Of a stretch of 64,000 bases of DNA, positions 45,565 to 55,011 are shown in pieces. The translations under genes were made by a program, and so were the position numbers. How positions within the stretch are numbered: the first letter of the stretch is position 1; each line of letters opens with the position of its first letter. The DNA comes from Betaproteobacteria bacterium (GTDB taxonomy: Bacteria; Pseudomonadota; Gammaproteobacteria; Burkholderiales; Burkholderiaceae_F), in contig VBCK01000123.1 in assembly GCA_005882215.1 (NCBI GenBank), forward strand, positions 1 through 64,000. Reading direction: 5' to 3'. The notes beneath the pieces are model-generated. The model did not search any database and was not told where the DNA came from. It saw nothing but the letters and a program-made list of their open reading frames with translations.

Positions 45565-46755
45565 ATGCGCCGTAATCGTTTCATCTCGCGCGCCCGCCAT
45601 CAGGCGGATGCGGACACGCTGGCCAAACTGGCGCGCCGCCTGTCGGAATCCGGCAGCCGGATCGAGGACCGGCTGTGGGAGCGACGCCTGGTCGAGCTGG
45701 TCAACGACCGGCTGGCGCGCGGTTTTGGCGATGCGATCGAGGCCGCGCTCGAAGAACTCGGCTCCGAACATCCGCGCGCCTATGATGACCTCGCCGATCT
45801 TGCCGAATCGTGCGCCGAAAGCACGACCGTGGAAATCGACGGCAAGCCGCATGACGCGCTGCTGCTGGCGATTCCGCTGCTCGCCTGGTCGCGCTACCGG
45901 CTGCCGGCGACCAAACTGAGCCCGACCGTCGTCGAAAACGTGCTGGCGCAGGTGGTGGGCCACCTGGCGCCCCGGGGCGCGCGCTGCGCGGTCGCCGATT
46001 ACCTGTTCTCGATCGATCAGCTGCCCGAGTCGCTGGGCGAGGTGCGCGATACGGCCGATCAGCTGTTCTCGGCGGCAGTGCAGGACGGGCGACACAAGGT
46101 CGACGCCAAGAGCCTGCGCGAGCCGATCGCGATGCTGGCGGACGCGCGCTACCTGCTGGCGGCCATCGTGGTGGCGCAAGGCAGCCCGCTGTTTCACTGG
46201 CAACAGACCGGCGTGGATCCGGATTCCAAGCTGAGCGCGATGCAGGCCTTTCGCGAGCAGCTGGACAACGTGGTGACGCCGGTGATGACCGGATGCAAGT
46301 TCCGCACCCTGCCCCCGAACGCGTTTCACGCAGCGCTGCGCCAGGGCGACCGCGAGCTTCGGGAGTTCTCGCTGGAGGCGGCCATCTTCTACCTGAAGCT
46401 GTCTTTCGATCTGTCGCCGTCTGCGCTGCAGGCGACGATCGCGCCCTACGATGAAAAGCGCGAACGCTCGGCTCCGGAGATCCGGATCGGTATTTCGCGG
46501 GCCGGTGAAGACGACCTGGTGATCGAAGGCGTCGTGTGGCCGCTGCTGGGTGACGACGAGGAGCGTTCGGTGGAGGAAATCGAGGCCGCGTTGCGCCGCT
46601 TGGGGGTTGTTCGCATCGTCGCGCACGCGCACCGCTTTCCGCTCGAATTCTGCGACGACTGCGGCGCTCCGATGTTCCCCAATGCGGCCGGTCACTCGGT
46701 CCATACCGAGCCGCCCGACGAGGGCGAAGAGCAGCCCTCGACGCCGTTGCACTGA
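45565..46755 (+). CDS. DUF2863 family protein
   Basis: About 396 residues, soluble, starting MRRNRFISRARHQADADTLA. This family is found in Betaproteobacteria and has no established function; the protein has helical N-terminal repeats, a central region (YRLPATKLSPTVVENVLAQV) and a C-terminal C-x2-C pair (FCDDCGAPMFPN) with possible metal binding. ATG 45565 is preferred to the earlier in-frame start at 45544. It supports the taxonomic placement of the window. Confidence 0.82.
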   Translation: MRRNRFISRARHQADADTLAKLARRLSESGSRIEDRLWERRLVELVNDRLARGFGDAIEAALEELGSEHPRAYDDLADLAESCAESTTVEIDGKPHDALLLAIPLLAWSRYRLPATKLSPTVVENVLAQVVGHLAPRGARCAVADYLFSIDQLPESLGEVRDTADQLFSAAVQDGRHKVDAKSLREPIAMLADARYLLAAIVVAQGSPLFHWQQTGVDPDSKLSAMQAFREQLDNVVTPVMTGCKFRTLPPNAFHAALRQGDRELREFSLEAAIFYLKLSFDLSPSALQATIAPYDEKRERSAPEIRIGISRAGEDDLVIEGVVWPLLGDDEERSVEEIEAALRRLGVVRIVAHAHRFPLEFCDDCGAPMFPNAAGHSVHTEPPDEGEEQPSTPLH

Positions 46756-46837
46756 GCCACCTTCGCCCTGCGGGCTTCGGCGGCCGAGCCCGCTTCGACG
46801 CCTCGCGTTTCGGGCGAGCTGATCGCATTTCCGCCAT

Positions 46838-46859
46838 TTCGGCGGGCCTGCCCGCCGAA
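46838..46859. repeat. Intergenic palindrome of the GGGCNNGCCC family
   Basis: TTCGGCGGG / CCCGCCGAA pair over 9 bases with a 4-base loop, and are followed by AGCGCGCACAGCGCGCGAAGGCGGG. The same core, with flanking GAAGCGCG, occurs in frame inside mobB (54556-54659) and phoH (60000-60180). It therefore belongs to a dispersed family in this genome. Confidence 0.65.
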
Positions 46860-46968
46860 GCGCGCACAGCGCGCGAAGGCGGGGAATTTTCCGGCTCCTT
46901 GCCCGGTACTACATCCGGGAGCGGCCGCAAATGCGCGGCTGTCGTTGTTGGTTACGAAAGGAGTCCTC

Positions 46969-47880
46969 ATGGAACAGCAGATCGATCGGCGCGATTTCCT
47001 CCGGCTGGCCGGTTACGGTGGCGTCGTCTTCGCGTCTGGGCTCGTCACCGGCGGTTGCGCGTCCCCGAGCGGCGGCGCCCGCGCCGGGGATGCCGCCGCC
47101 GAGTTTCACTTCGTCCAGCTGTCGGACCTGCACTGGGGATTCGAAGGTCCGCCCAATCCGGACGCGCGCGGCACGCTGCCGAAGGCGATCGCGGCCGTCA
47201 ACGGGCTCGCGCAGGCCCCTGACTTTGTCGTGTTTACCGGCGACCTGACCCATACGACCGACGATCCGAAGGAGCGGCGCGTGCGGATGGCGCAGGTGCG
47301 CGACCAGATCGGGAAGCTGAATGTGAAGACCGTCCACCTGATGCCCGGCGAGCACGATGCCGCGCTGGACCGCGGCGAAGCGTTCCAGGAGGTCTTTGGC
47401 AAGACGCATTACACGTTCGATCACAAGGGCGTGCACTTCATCGTGCTCGACAATGTCTCGGATCCGGGCGCAGTGATCGGCGACGAGCAGTTGGGCTGGC
47501 TCGCCAGCGATCTGTCGGATCGGCCGCGCAACGCGCCGATCGTGGTGCTGACCCATCGGCCGCTGTTCGACCTGTACCCCCAGTGGGACTGGGCCACGCG
47601 CGACGCGTCGCGCGCAATCGCGCTGCTGGAGCCGTTCGAGCACGTCACCGTGTTCTATGGCCACATTCACCAGGAACACCACCAGATGACCGGCCGGATC
47701 GCGCACCATGCCGCCAAGTCGCTGATCTTCCCGCTGCCGCCGCCTGGATCGCAGCCGAAGCGGACGCCGATTGCATGGGATGCGGCGGCGCCTTACCGCG
47801 GCCTGGGTTGGCGCGATATCGAGGCCGACGCCGCGCGCGCCTACTACGAACTGCAGGAACGTCCCGTCCAGGGAGCCTGA
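46969..47880 (+). CDS. Exported metallophosphoesterase
   Basis: About 303 residues. The start MEQQIDRRDFLRLAGYGG is a twin-arginine signal with a possible lipobox (VTGGCAS). Calcineurin-like metal-binding motifs are FVQLSDLHWG, VVFTGDLTHTTDD, MPGEHD, VVLTHRPLFDL and VFYGHIHQEHH. It would hydrolyse a phosphate ester or phosphodiester in the periplasm. The next gene, for a CuA protein, starts 3 bases after its stop, so the two likely act together. Confidence 0.87.
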   Translation: MEQQIDRRDFLRLAGYGGVVFASGLVTGGCASPSGGARAGDAAAEFHFVQLSDLHWGFEGPPNPDARGTLPKAIAAVNGLAQAPDFVVFTGDLTHTTDDPKERRVRMAQVRDQIGKLNVKTVHLMPGEHDAALDRGEAFQEVFGKTHYTFDHKGVHFIVLDNVSDPGAVIGDEQLGWLASDLSDRPRNAPIVVLTHRPLFDLYPQWDWATRDASRAIALLEPFEHVTVFYGHIHQEHHQMTGRIAHHAAKSLIFPLPPPGSQPKRTPIAWDAAAPYRGLGWRDIEADAARAYYELQERPVQGA

Positions 47881-47883
47881 GCC

Positions 47884-48264
47884 ATGGCGATCGGAACGAA
47901 ACTTCCCCGCCGGCGCGCGCTGGCCGTCGCCGCGGCCGGCGGGCTCGGCCTGGCGCTTGTGGCGTGGCGCGTTCAGGCGCAGGGCGGACCACGGGTGATT
48001 CCGGTCGTCGCCAAGAGGTTCGTCTACGAACCGAACGAGATCCGCCTGAAGCGCGGCGAAGCGGTCGTGCTGGAGCTAAGGTCGCTCGACGTCGTGATGG
48101 GCTTCAATGCGCCGGACTTCAAGGTCCGCACCGACATTCCGCCCGGCAAGCTGATGCGCGTGGAGCTGACGCCCGACAAGGCCGGCACCTTCACGTTCTT
48201 CTGCGACGTCTTCTGCGGTTCGGGCCACGAGGAGATGAACGGCACCTTCATCGTGGAGGCGTGA
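47884..48264 (+). CDS. Periplasmic CuA-type cupredoxin protein
   Basis: 126 residues. The N-terminus PRRRALAVAAAGGLGLALVA is a twin-arginine-type signal or anchor; the rest is one cupredoxin domain with the binuclear CuA motif FCDVFCGSGHEEM (C-x3-C-x3-H-x2-M) plus an upstream His-equivalent region (FNAPDFKVRTDIPPG). CuA is normally the electron-entry site of cytochrome oxidase subunit II or nitrous oxide reductase; here it is a separate small protein with neither enzyme nearby. Coupled to the phosphoesterase gene. Confidence 0.87.
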   Translation: MAIGTKLPRRRALAVAAAGGLGLALVAWRVQAQGGPRVIPVVAKRFVYEPNEIRLKRGEAVVLELRSLDVVMGFNAPDFKVRTDIPPGKLMRVELTPDKAGTFTFFCDVFCGSGHEEMNGTFIVEA

Positions 48265-48296
48265 GGCTACGGCGGGCAAGCCCCGCCGTAGCCTCA
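48262..48296. terminator. 15-bp bidirectional hairpin between CuA and clpB genes
   Basis: A perfect 15-bp stem starts at the CuA stop codon (TGAGGCTACGGCGGG pairing with its complement at 48282-48296) with the loop CAAGC. It lies between convergent genes. The apex GGGCAAGCCC is the same as in the dispersed palindromes, so this terminator may have been made from one. Confidence 0.8.
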
Positions 48297-48333
48297 TCGC
48301 CCTCCGTAGCTCGGCGCGCGGAGGAGGGCCGTT

Positions 48334-50916
48334 TCAGTGGACGGTTCGCTCGAACCGGAACCCTCCGTCCTTGAAGTCGACCGGAACCACGTCCTTCGGG
48401 CCGACCTTGCCTTCCAGCAGCAGCTTGGCGATCGGGTTTTCGATCTGCTGCTGGATCGCCCGTTTCAGCGGCCGTGCCCCATACAGCGGATCGAATCCGA
48501 CCTTGGCCAGCTCGGCCACCGCCGCGTCGCTGACGACCAGCTTCAGGTCCTGCGCTGCCAGCCGCGCCTCCAGGCGACGCAGCTGGATTCTGGCAATCGC
48601 TTCGATCTGGCGCCGGTCCAGCGCCTGGAACACCACGATCTCATCGATCCGGTTGACGAACTCCGGCCGGAAGTGCTTGCGCACCTCGCCCATCACGGCT
48701 TCCTTGATCAGGTCCGGATCCTGGCCCGCCATCCGCTGGATCTCGTGCGATCCCAGGTTCGAGGTCATCACGATCACGGTGTTCTTGAAGTCGACTGTGC
48801 GGCCCTGTCCGTCGGTCATCCGGCCGTCGTCCAGCACCTGCAGCAGCACGTTGAAGACGTCGCTGTGCGCTTTTTCGACCTCGTCCAGCAGGATCACGCT
48901 GTACGGTTTGCGCCGCACCTGTTCGGTGAGCTGGCCGCCTTCCTCGTAACCGACGTAGCCGGGCGGCGCACCGATCAGCCGCGCCACCGAATGGCGCTCC
49001 ATGTATTCGGACATGTCGATCCGGATCAGGTGATCCTCGCTGTCGAACAGGAATTCGGCCAGCGCCTTGCACAGCTCGGTCTTGCCGACGCCTGTGGGCC
49101 CGAGGAACAGGAACGAGCCGTATGGCCGGTTGGGATCGGCCAGGCCCGCTCGCGAGCGGCGGATCGCATCGGCGACCAGCCGAACCGCTTCGTCCTGCCC
49201 GACCACCCGCGCGTGCAAGTGCTCTTCCATCTTCAGCAGCTTCTCGCGCTCGCCCTGCATCATCTTGGACACCGGAATGCCGGTGGCGCGCGAGACGACC
49301 TCCGCGATTTCCTCGGCTCCGACTTCCTTGCGCAGCAGCTTGAACTCGCGCTTGCCGCCTCCCGATTCGGCCTCCTTCAGCTGGCGCTCCAGCGCCGGCA
49401 GCCTGCCGTACTGGATCTCGGCCAGCTTGTCGAATTGGCCGCGACGCTGCAGGTCCGCCATCTGGGCCTTGAGCCGGTCGATCTCGGCCTTGATCTGAGC
49501 CGCCCCCTGCACGGCGGCTTTCTCGGCCCGCAGCACCTCGTCGAGGTCGGCGTACTCGCGCTCCAGCCGTTTGATCTCGGCCTCGATCAGCTCGAGCCGC
49601 CGGCGCGAGGCCTCGTCGCTTTCCTTCTTGACGGCCTCCCGCTCGATCTTCAGCTGGATGATGCGCCGGTCCAGCTTGTCCATCACCTCGGGCTTGGAGT
49701 CGATCTCCATCTTGATCCGCGCTGCGGCCTCGTCGATCAGATCGATCGCCTTGTCCGGAAGGAAGCGGTCGGTGATGTAGCGGTGCGACAACTCGGCGGC
49801 AGCGACGATCGCCGGATCGGTGATCTCGACGCCGTGGTGCAGCTCGTAGCGCTCCTGCAGCCCGCGCAGGATCGCGATGGTCGCCTCCACGCTGGGTTCG
49901 TCCACTATCACTCTCTGGAAGCGGCGCTCCAGCGCCGCGTCCTTCTCGATGTTTTTGCGATACTCGTCCAGCGTGGTGGCGCCGATACAGTGCAGCTCGC
50001 CGCGCGCGAGCGCGGGCTTCAGCATGTTGCCGGCGTCGATCGCTCCTTCGGCCTTGCCGGCGCCCACCAACGTGTGGATCTCGTCGATGAACACGATCGT
50101 CCTGCCTTCATCGGCCGCGATGTCCTTCAGGACCGCCTTCAGGCGCTCCTCGAATTCGCCTCGGTACTTCGCCCCGGCCAGCATGGCCGCCAGATCGAGC
50201 ACCAGAACGCGCTTGCCCTTCAGGGTCTCCGGCACTTCCTCGTTGACGATCCGCTGCGCCAGCCCCTCGACGATCGCGGTCTTGCCCACGCCCGGCTCGC
50301 CGATCAGCACCGGATTGTTCTTGGTTCGCCGCTGCAGGATCTGGATCGTGCGACGGATCTCGTCGTCGCGCCCGATCACCGGATCGAGCTTGCCCTGCCG
50401 CGCGCGCTCGGTCAGGTCGATCGTGTACTTCTTCAGCGCTTCCCGTTGGCCTTCGGATTCGGCCGAGTCGACGCTGGCGCCGCCGCGCACCGCCTCGATC
50501 GCCGCATCCATCGCCTTGCGCGTCAGGCCGTGCTCGCGGGCCAGACGGCCGGCTTCGCTCTTGTCGTCGGCCAGCGCCAGCAGGAACATCTCGCTGGCGA
50601 TGTAGGCGTCGCCGCGCCGTTGGGCTTCCTTGTCGGCCTGGTTCAGCAGGCCGACAAGGTCGCGCCCGACCTGGACCTGGCCGTCGATTCCCTGCACCTG
50701 CGGCACCCGCTTCAGCGCCGCGTCGACCGCGGCGGCCAGGGGCCCGACGGCCACCCCCGCGCGCTGCAGCAGCGAGCGGGCCCCTCCATCGGACTGGCGC
50801 AGCATCGCCGCCAGCACGTGCACGGGCTCGATGTACTGGTGATCGTTGCCCGCCGCAATCGACTGCGCGTCGGCGAGCGCCTCCTGAAACTTGGTGGTCA
50901 AGCGGTCCTGTCGCAT
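48334..50916 (-). CDS. clpB: ATP-dependent chaperone ClpB
   Basis: 860 residues, full length: N-domain, first AAA+ module (Walker [28 protein letters not shown]), coiled-coil M-domain rich in Arg/Glu/Lys, and second AAA+ module ([33 protein letters not shown]). It disaggregates proteins with DnaK. Starts [19 protein letters not shown]. No heat-shock promoter motif was recognised upstream. Confidence 0.97.
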   Translation of the reverse strand: MRQDRLTTKFQEALADAQSIAAGNDHQYIEPVHVLAAMLRQSDGGARSLLQRAGVAVGPLAAAVDAALKRVPQVQGIDGQVQVGRDLVGLLNQADKEAQRRGDAYIASEMFLLALADDKSEAGRLAREHGLTRKAMDAAIEAVRGGASVDSAESEGQREALKKYTIDLTERARQGKLDPVIGRDDEIRRTIQILQRRTKNNPVLIGEPGVGKTAIVEGLAQRIVNEEVPETLKGKRVLVLDLAAMLAGAKYRGEFEERLKAVLKDIAADEGRTIVFIDEIHTLVGAGKAEGAIDAGNMLKPALARGELHCIGATTLDEYRKNIEKDAALERRFQRVIVDEPSVEATIAILRGLQERYELHHGVEITDPAIVAAAELSHRYITDRFLPDKAIDLIDEAAARIKMEIDSKPEVMDKLDRRIIQLKIEREAVKKESDEASRRRLELIEAEIKRLEREYADLDEVLRAEKAAVQGAAQIKAEIDRLKAQMADLQRRGQFDKLAEIQYGRLPALERQLKEAESGGGKREFKLLRKEVGAEEIAEVVSRATGIPVSKMMQGEREKLLKMEEHLHARVVGQDEAVRLVADAIRRSRAGLADPNRPYGSFLFLGPTGVGKTELCKALAEFLFDSEDHLIRIDMSEYMERHSVARLIGAPPGYVGYEEGGQLTEQVRRKPYSVILLDEVEKAHSDVFNVLLQVLDDGRMTDGQGRTVDFKNTVIVMTSNLGSHEIQRMAGQDPDLIKEAVMGEVRKHFRPEFVNRIDEIVVFQALDRRQIEAIARIQLRRLEARLAAQDLKLVVSDAAVAELAKVGFDPLYGARPLKRAIQQQIENPIAKLLLEGKVGPKDVVPVDFKDGGFRFERTVH

Positions 50917-50988
50917 GGCACGGCCCCGTTTCGGGTTTCCCCCAGAGGCCTAGTTTGGGCGTCCGGGGGCCGTTTTCAATCGCCTGCG

Positions 50989-52053
50989 CTAGGAGAAGGT
51001 CGGGTGCCCCGAAAAGTCCAGCCAGCGCTGCGTCGCAAAGTCGTACAGCTTGCAGCGCCGCGCAGTGTCGAAATACCAACGCCAGGAGAAGGCCTGAACG
51101 ACGATACGGCCCGGCATCAACTGCTCGAGCTTCGCCTGGGCGCGCTTCAACCGATACAGCGGGATGGACATGTCCAGGTGATGGGCGGTGTGCTCCATGA
51201 TGTGGTGCATCAGCGCGCCAAACCCGCGACGAAACTTCAGGTGCACGGTGGTGCTGACGGCGGGGTTCGACGCGCTCCAGGCCAGCTTGTCGGCGAACCA
51301 GCTGACCGACGTGTGGGTATGGTGCACGTACACGACGAACCCGATCATTCCGTTCCAGAAGATGAACGGCACCACGAAGGCGACCAGTAGCAGCAAGGCC
51401 ACGGACTGGCCGGTCGACGTGGCCACCCAGACCACGCCGCCAATCCAGGCCAGGCCCGCAATCAGCGCCAGCGCACAGTCGGCGCGGAAGATCGGCCGGC
51501 GGCTCGGCATGTGCCGCTGGCTGGGGAAGAACATTCGCAGCCACCAGATCTCGACCAGGTAGTAAAGCCAGGGGGCCCAGCCGCTTCGATAGACGCGTTC
51601 CAGGCCGCGGCGCCACGCCGGCATCGCTGCATATTCCTCGGCGGATTTCGGCGCCCACACGAAATCGAAGCCGCGCAGATTGGTGTAGCCGTGGTGCACG
51701 ACGTTGTGACCGACTTCCCACAAGCTGTACGGAGTCAGCGACGGCAGGAACGCGATGCGGCCGATCCAACGGTTCAGGCCACGGTGCTGCGTGTAGCTCT
51801 GGTGGCAGGCATCGTGGCCGATGATGAAAAGACGCCCGATCACGAAGCCGCAAGCCAGGGCCGACAGCAGTTTCAGGACCGGGCTGGCCGCCAGCAGCGC
51901 GCCGGTCAGCGCCGCCGAATACAGCGCGAGGTCCACCAGCAGCAGCCCGATGGCCAGCGGTGTGGAGCGCTTTACGAGCGGCGCAAGCTCGCTGCGCAAC
52001 TGCTTGCGCGACGGAAGCGGCGCGGTCGTGTCGTTCGCATTAACTAGGGTCAT
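50989..52053 (-). CDS. Membrane fatty acid desaturase
   Basis: About 354 residues with several membrane spans and the three histidine boxes of the integral-membrane desaturase family: GHDACHQ, GHNVVHHGY and HTAHH, plus HHTHTSV. It introduces a double bond in acyl chains, or hydroxylates a related lipid. ATG 52053 is assumed; a GTG 6 codons earlier is possible. It follows crcB by 44 bases on the same strand and may be the tail of the molybdopterin operon. Confidence 0.88.
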   Translation of the reverse strand: MTLVNANDTTAPLPSRKQLRSELAPLVKRSTPLAIGLLLVDLALYSAALTGALLAASPVLKLLSALACGFVIGRLFIIGHDACHQSYTQHRGLNRWIGRIAFLPSLTPYSLWEVGHNVVHHGYTNLRGFDFVWAPKSAEEYAAMPAWRRGLERVYRSGWAPWLYYLVEIWWLRMFFPSQRHMPSRRPIFRADCALALIAGLAWIGGVVWVATSTGQSVALLLLVAFVVPFIFWNGMIGFVVYVHHTHTSVSWFADKLAWSASNPAVSTTVHLKFRRGFGALMHHIMEHTAHHLDMSIPLYRLKRAQAKLEQLMPGRIVVQAFSWRWYFDTARRCKLYDFATQRWLDFSGHPTFS

Positions 52054-52097
52054 CAACAGTCGTCCGGGCACGAGGCAAACTCAATAATAATTGTAGC

Positions 52098-52490
52098 TCA
52101 CGCGATCGCGCGCACCGTAGCCATTCCCAGTGCGGTCAGCGCGAGCGAACCGGCCAGGTGGGCGGCAGCGGTCGCAACCGCCCACTGCGGTTGGCCTCGT
52201 GACAGCAGCGTCACGACCTCGGCCGAGAATGTCGAAAACGTCGTCAGTCCGCCCAGGAAGCCCGTGATCGCGAACAGCCTCCACTCCGGCGCGACTCCCT
52301 GGTTCTGCGCAAAAAACCCCACCGCCACGCCGACCAGGTAACCGCCGATCAGGTTCGACGCCAGTGTGCCGAGCGGAACGGTCGGCAGCAGTGGATTCAG
52401 TCGCAGCCCCAGCCACCAGCGCAGCCAGGCGCCGCCGGCAGAACCCAGTCCGACCGCGCCGAAGGCCATCCACGCGGGCCACGGCCGCAT
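52098..52490 (-). CDS. crcB: Fluoride channel CrcB/Fluc
   Basis: 130 residues, four membrane spans. The family features [34 protein letters not shown] and [17 protein letters not shown] are clear. It exports fluoride. The ATG shares one base with the moaE stop (TGATG), so it is translated by coupling. No fluoride riboswitch was seen. Confidence 0.93.
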   Translation of the reverse strand: MRPWPAWMAFGAVGLGSAGGAWLRWWLGLRLNPLLPTVPLGTLASNLIGGYLVGVAVGFFAQNQGVAPEWRLFAITGFLGGLTTFSTFSAEVVTLLSRGQPQWAVATAAAHLAGSLALTALGMATVRAIA

Positions 52491-52963
52491 CACTTGCGCG
52501 GCTCCCCGCGCTGCCAGGCCGCGCGCGCCCGCTCGTCCGATGAGCGCGCCTCGACCCAGCGCGAGCCTTGCGGGGTACTCTCCTTTTTCCAGAACGGGGC
52601 ATCCGTCTTCAGATAGTCGATCAGGAAGCGGCACGCCTCGAACGCGTCGTGCCGATGCAGGCTGGTGACAGCCACCAGCACGATCTGATCGAGGGGAGCG
52701 ATCACCCCGATCCGATGCACGATCAAAGCGTCGATGATGTCCCAGCGCTGGCGTGCCTGCGCCACGATGTCTTCGAGCGCGCGCTCGGTCATCCCCGGGT
52801 AATGCTCCAGCGTGAGGTCCAGCACCTCGCGCCCGTCGTTCACGTCGCGCGCCAGCCCGACGAAACTGGCGATCGCCCCGACCTTGGGGTTGGCGCCTCG
52901 CAGCGCGGCCAGTTCGGCGCCGACATCAAAGTCATTCGATTGGACGCGCACGGTCATCAGCAA
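52490..52963 (-). CDS. moaE: Molybdopterin synthase large subunit MoaE
   Basis: 157 residues: [78 protein letters not shown] and FWKKE with the active-site lysine pair. With MoaD it converts cyclic pyranopterin to molybdopterin. Start may be ATG 52957 (MTVRVQ). It supplies the cofactor used by SoxC and the IorB-like enzyme in this window. Confidence 0.95.
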   Translation of the reverse strand: MLMTVRVQSNDFDVGAELAALRGANPKVGAIASFVGLARDVNDGREVLDLTLEHYPGMTERALEDIVAQARQRWDIIDALIVHRIGVIAPLDQIVLVAVTSLHRHDAFEACRFLIDYLKTDAPFWKKESTPQGSRWVEARSSDERARAAWQRGEPRK

Positions 52964-52987
52964 GTCCCGTGTGTCGTTGCGCTGCGG

Positions 52988-53245
52988 TCAGCCGCCCGTG
53001 ACCGGCGGAAAGAACGCGACTTCGGCACCGTCGCGAAGGCGGGTCGCATCGGCGGCCATCGTCTGGTCCATCGCGGCGCGTATCGGCCGCACCTCGGTGA
53101 ACGCCCGGTTCCACGGCGCTCCGCGCTGCGCCAGCCACGTGCGCAGCTCACCGACCGTGGTCACATCGGCCGGGACCTCGATGTCTTCTCCCGAACGTCC
53201 GATCGCGTCCCGGAGGCGAGCGAAGTAAAGCACTGACAGTTTCAA
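52988..53245 (-). CDS. moaD: Molybdopterin synthase sulfur carrier MoaD
   Basis: 85 residues from a TTG start that overlaps the moeA stop by 3 bases. LSVLYFARLRDAIG opens the ubiquitin-like fold, and the C-terminus FFPPVTGG ends in the Gly-Gly needed for thiocarboxylation. The reading frame is open far upstream inside moeA, but only this part is MoaD. Confidence 0.93.
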   Translation of the reverse strand: MKLSVLYFARLRDAIGRSGEDIEVPADVTTVGELRTWLAQRGAPWNRAFTEVRPIRAAMDQTMAADATRLRDGAEVAFFPPVTGG

Positions 53246-54438
53246 CCGAACAGCTCCGAAAACGGAAGATAGGGCACTTCGTCTCCGCGTGCGACACGGC
53301 GCCCGACTTCGATATCGGCCAGCCCGTCGGCCCACGCGGCCGACGTCAGCACGGCCGAATTCTGGACCGCAAAGGCCTGCAGGCAGCCCTGATCCGTCAC
53401 CCGCACGCGCAGCAATTCGCGCCTCGCCCCGGCTTGCCGGACTTCGAAGTCGGCCCGCATCGGGATGGCCCGCGGAAGCAGCTCGATCGCGCCTTGCCGC
53501 TTCAGGATGAACGGGCGCGCCAGCATCGCAAACGTGACGAGCCCCGAGACCGGATTGCCCGGAAGGCCGATGAACGGGACGCCGCGTACCTGCCCGAACG
53601 CGAGCGGCTTGCCGGGCTTCATCGCGATCTGCCAAAGATCGATCGCCCCTTCGGCTTGCACCGCAGCTCGTACGTAATCAGCCTCGCCGACCGACACGCC
53701 GCCGCAGCTGATCACGAGATCGGCTTGCTCGGCGGCCCGCACCAGGGCCTGCCGCGTCGGCTCCAGCCGGTCCGGCACGATGCCCAGGTCGATGACCTCG
53801 CATCCCAGCCCTCGCAGCAGAGCCGAGAGCAGGAAGCGGTTCGAGTTGTAGATGCGGCCTTCCGGCAGCGGATCGCCGGGCATCGCCAGCTCATCGCCGG
53901 TGAACAGCACGCCCACCTTCAGGCGCCGATAGACGGTCAGGTTGGCCAGGCCGACCGAGGCCGCCAGACCGACGTGCGGCGGCCGCAAGCGCGTTCCGCG
54001 CGCCAGCACCTTGGCCCCCGCCGCGATGTCCATTCCGGCTGGCCGGATCCATTGTCCGGGCGTCGGCATCGCCAGCACGACGACCCGATCGGCCTGTAGC
54101 TGCGTGGCCTCCTGCGGCACGATCGCGTCGCAGCCGGCGGGAATCGGCGCGCCGGTGAAAATGCGCGCGGCCGACCCGGCCGCGAGCGGCTGACCGACTT
54201 GCCCTGCCTGGATCCGCTGCGACACCGGCAGGCTGGCCGGCACGTGGGTCAGATCGGCGCTGCGCACCGCATATCCGTCCATCTCGGAATTGTCCAGCGG
54301 CGGCACTGCGATGCCCGAGACGACCGGCTCGGCCAGCACGCGGCCGAGCGCATCGAGTGTCGCAACCGTTTCGACCCGACTAACGGGCGAGGCTTGCCTC
54401 AACAGTGTCTCGATCGCCTGGTCGAGCGCAATCATCAC
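53242..54438 (-). CDS. moeA: Molybdopterin molybdotransferase MoeA
   Basis: 398 residues. Segments PLDNSEMDGYAVRSADL, ARIFTGAPIPAGCDAIVPQE, VGVLFTGDELAMPGDPLPEG, ISCGGVSVGEADYVRAAVQ and FIGLPGNPVSGLVTF define the family. It inserts molybdate into adenylylated molybdopterin. Its start overlaps mobB by 4 bases. Confidence 0.96.
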   Translation of the reverse strand: MMIALDQAIETLLRQASPVSRVETVATLDALGRVLAEPVVSGIAVPPLDNSEMDGYAVRSADLTHVPASLPVSQRIQAGQVGQPLAAGSAARIFTGAPIPAGCDAIVPQEATQLQADRVVVLAMPTPGQWIRPAGMDIAAGAKVLARGTRLRPPHVGLAASVGLANLTVYRRLKVGVLFTGDELAMPGDPLPEGRIYNSNRFLLSALLRGLGCEVIDLGIVPDRLEPTRQALVRAAEQADLVISCGGVSVGEADYVRAAVQAEGAIDLWQIAMKPGKPLAFGQVRGVPFIGLPGNPVSGLVTFAMLARPFILKRQGAIELLPRAIPMRADFEVRQAGARRELLRVRVTDQGCLQAFAVQNSAVLTSAAWADGLADIEVGRRVARGDEVPYLPFSELFG

Positions 54439-55001
54439 TCAATCCCCAGATGCTGAACGATGAAGACCGCAATGGCCGCGACATCGTCGCGCGCAAATCG
54501 CGGCAGCGCGCGATCGACCGGATCATCGCACACGACCGCGATCAGATTCGGATCGCCCTCCTTCGCGCCTGACGGCGCTACGGAGGGCAAGCCCTCCGAA
54601 GCGCGAAGCGCAGACGCAACGGAGGGCAAGCCCTCCGAAGCGCGAAGCGCGAAGGAGGGGCCGCGCACTTCGATGCGCGGGATCGATCCGTCGCTACGAA
54701 AGCCCTCTACCAGCACCAGGTCGCAGGGGGCCAGCTCGGCCAGCAACTGGTCGAACCCGGCGGCCTGGCCGCGCAGCTCGGTCATCAGGGCCCAGCGCTG
54801 GGGCGCGGCGATCATCACCTGGGCGGCCCCCGCGGCCCGCAGGCGAAAGGAATCCTTGCCCGGCCGATCGAGATCGAATCCCTGGTGCGCATGCTTCAGC
54901 GCCGACACGGTCAGCCCGCGCTGCGCCATCAGCGGAATCAGGCGCTCGATCAAGGTCGTCTTGCCGGACCCGGACTGACCGACGAAACCGATGGCCTTCA
55001 C
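54435..55001 (-). CDS. mobB: MobB GTP-binding protein, carrying an in-frame palindromic insertion
   Basis: About 188 residues from GTG 55001 (VKAIGFVGQSGSGKTTLIER with the P-loop). Conserved DLVLVEGFRSDGSIPRIEV and NLIAVVCDDP frame an extra segment of about 34 residues, ALRASEGLPSVA twice plus PSGAKEG, that is not typical of MobB. This segment is encoded by a palindromic repeat (54556-54659), see separate entry. MobB assists guanylylation of molybdenum cofactor. The gene follows thrC by 10 bases. Confidence 0.9.
   Translation of the reverse strand: MKAIGFVGQSGSGKTTLIERLIPLMAQRGLTVSALKHAHQGFDLDRPGKDSFRLRAAGAAQVMIAAPQRWALMTELRGQAAGFDQLLAELAPCDLVLVEGFRSDGSIPRIEVRGPSFALRASEGLPSVASALRASEGLPSVAPSGAKEGDPNLIAVVCDDPVDRALPRFARDDVAAIAVFIVQHLGIE
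54556..54659. repeat. Palindromic repeat element inserted in frame in mobB
   Basis: Outer arms of 13 bases (CCCTCCTTCGCGC at 54556-54568, its complement at 54647-54659) enclose two direct copies of a 32-base unit (54580-54611 and 54619-54650), each with the palindrome CGGAGGGCAAGCCCTCCG. The copies are 39 bases apart, exactly 13 codons, so the frame is preserved and the protein gains a repeated ALRASEGLPSVA. Confidence 0.8.
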
Positions 55002-55011
55002 TGTACTTGCC

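Noticed and set aside
45277-46752. 491-codon minus-strand frame opposite the DUF2863 gene
   Set aside because: Arg/His/Gln-rich shadow; the plus strand carries a family-typical protein.
48337-51390. 1017-codon plus-strand open frame opposite clpB and the desaturase gene
   Set aside because: Shadow of clpB; composition is that of reverse-complement reading and there are no domains.
54556-54659. CRISPR-like array in mobB
   Set aside because: Only two repeat copies, spaced by 7 bases, palindromic and in frame with a protein; no cas genes.
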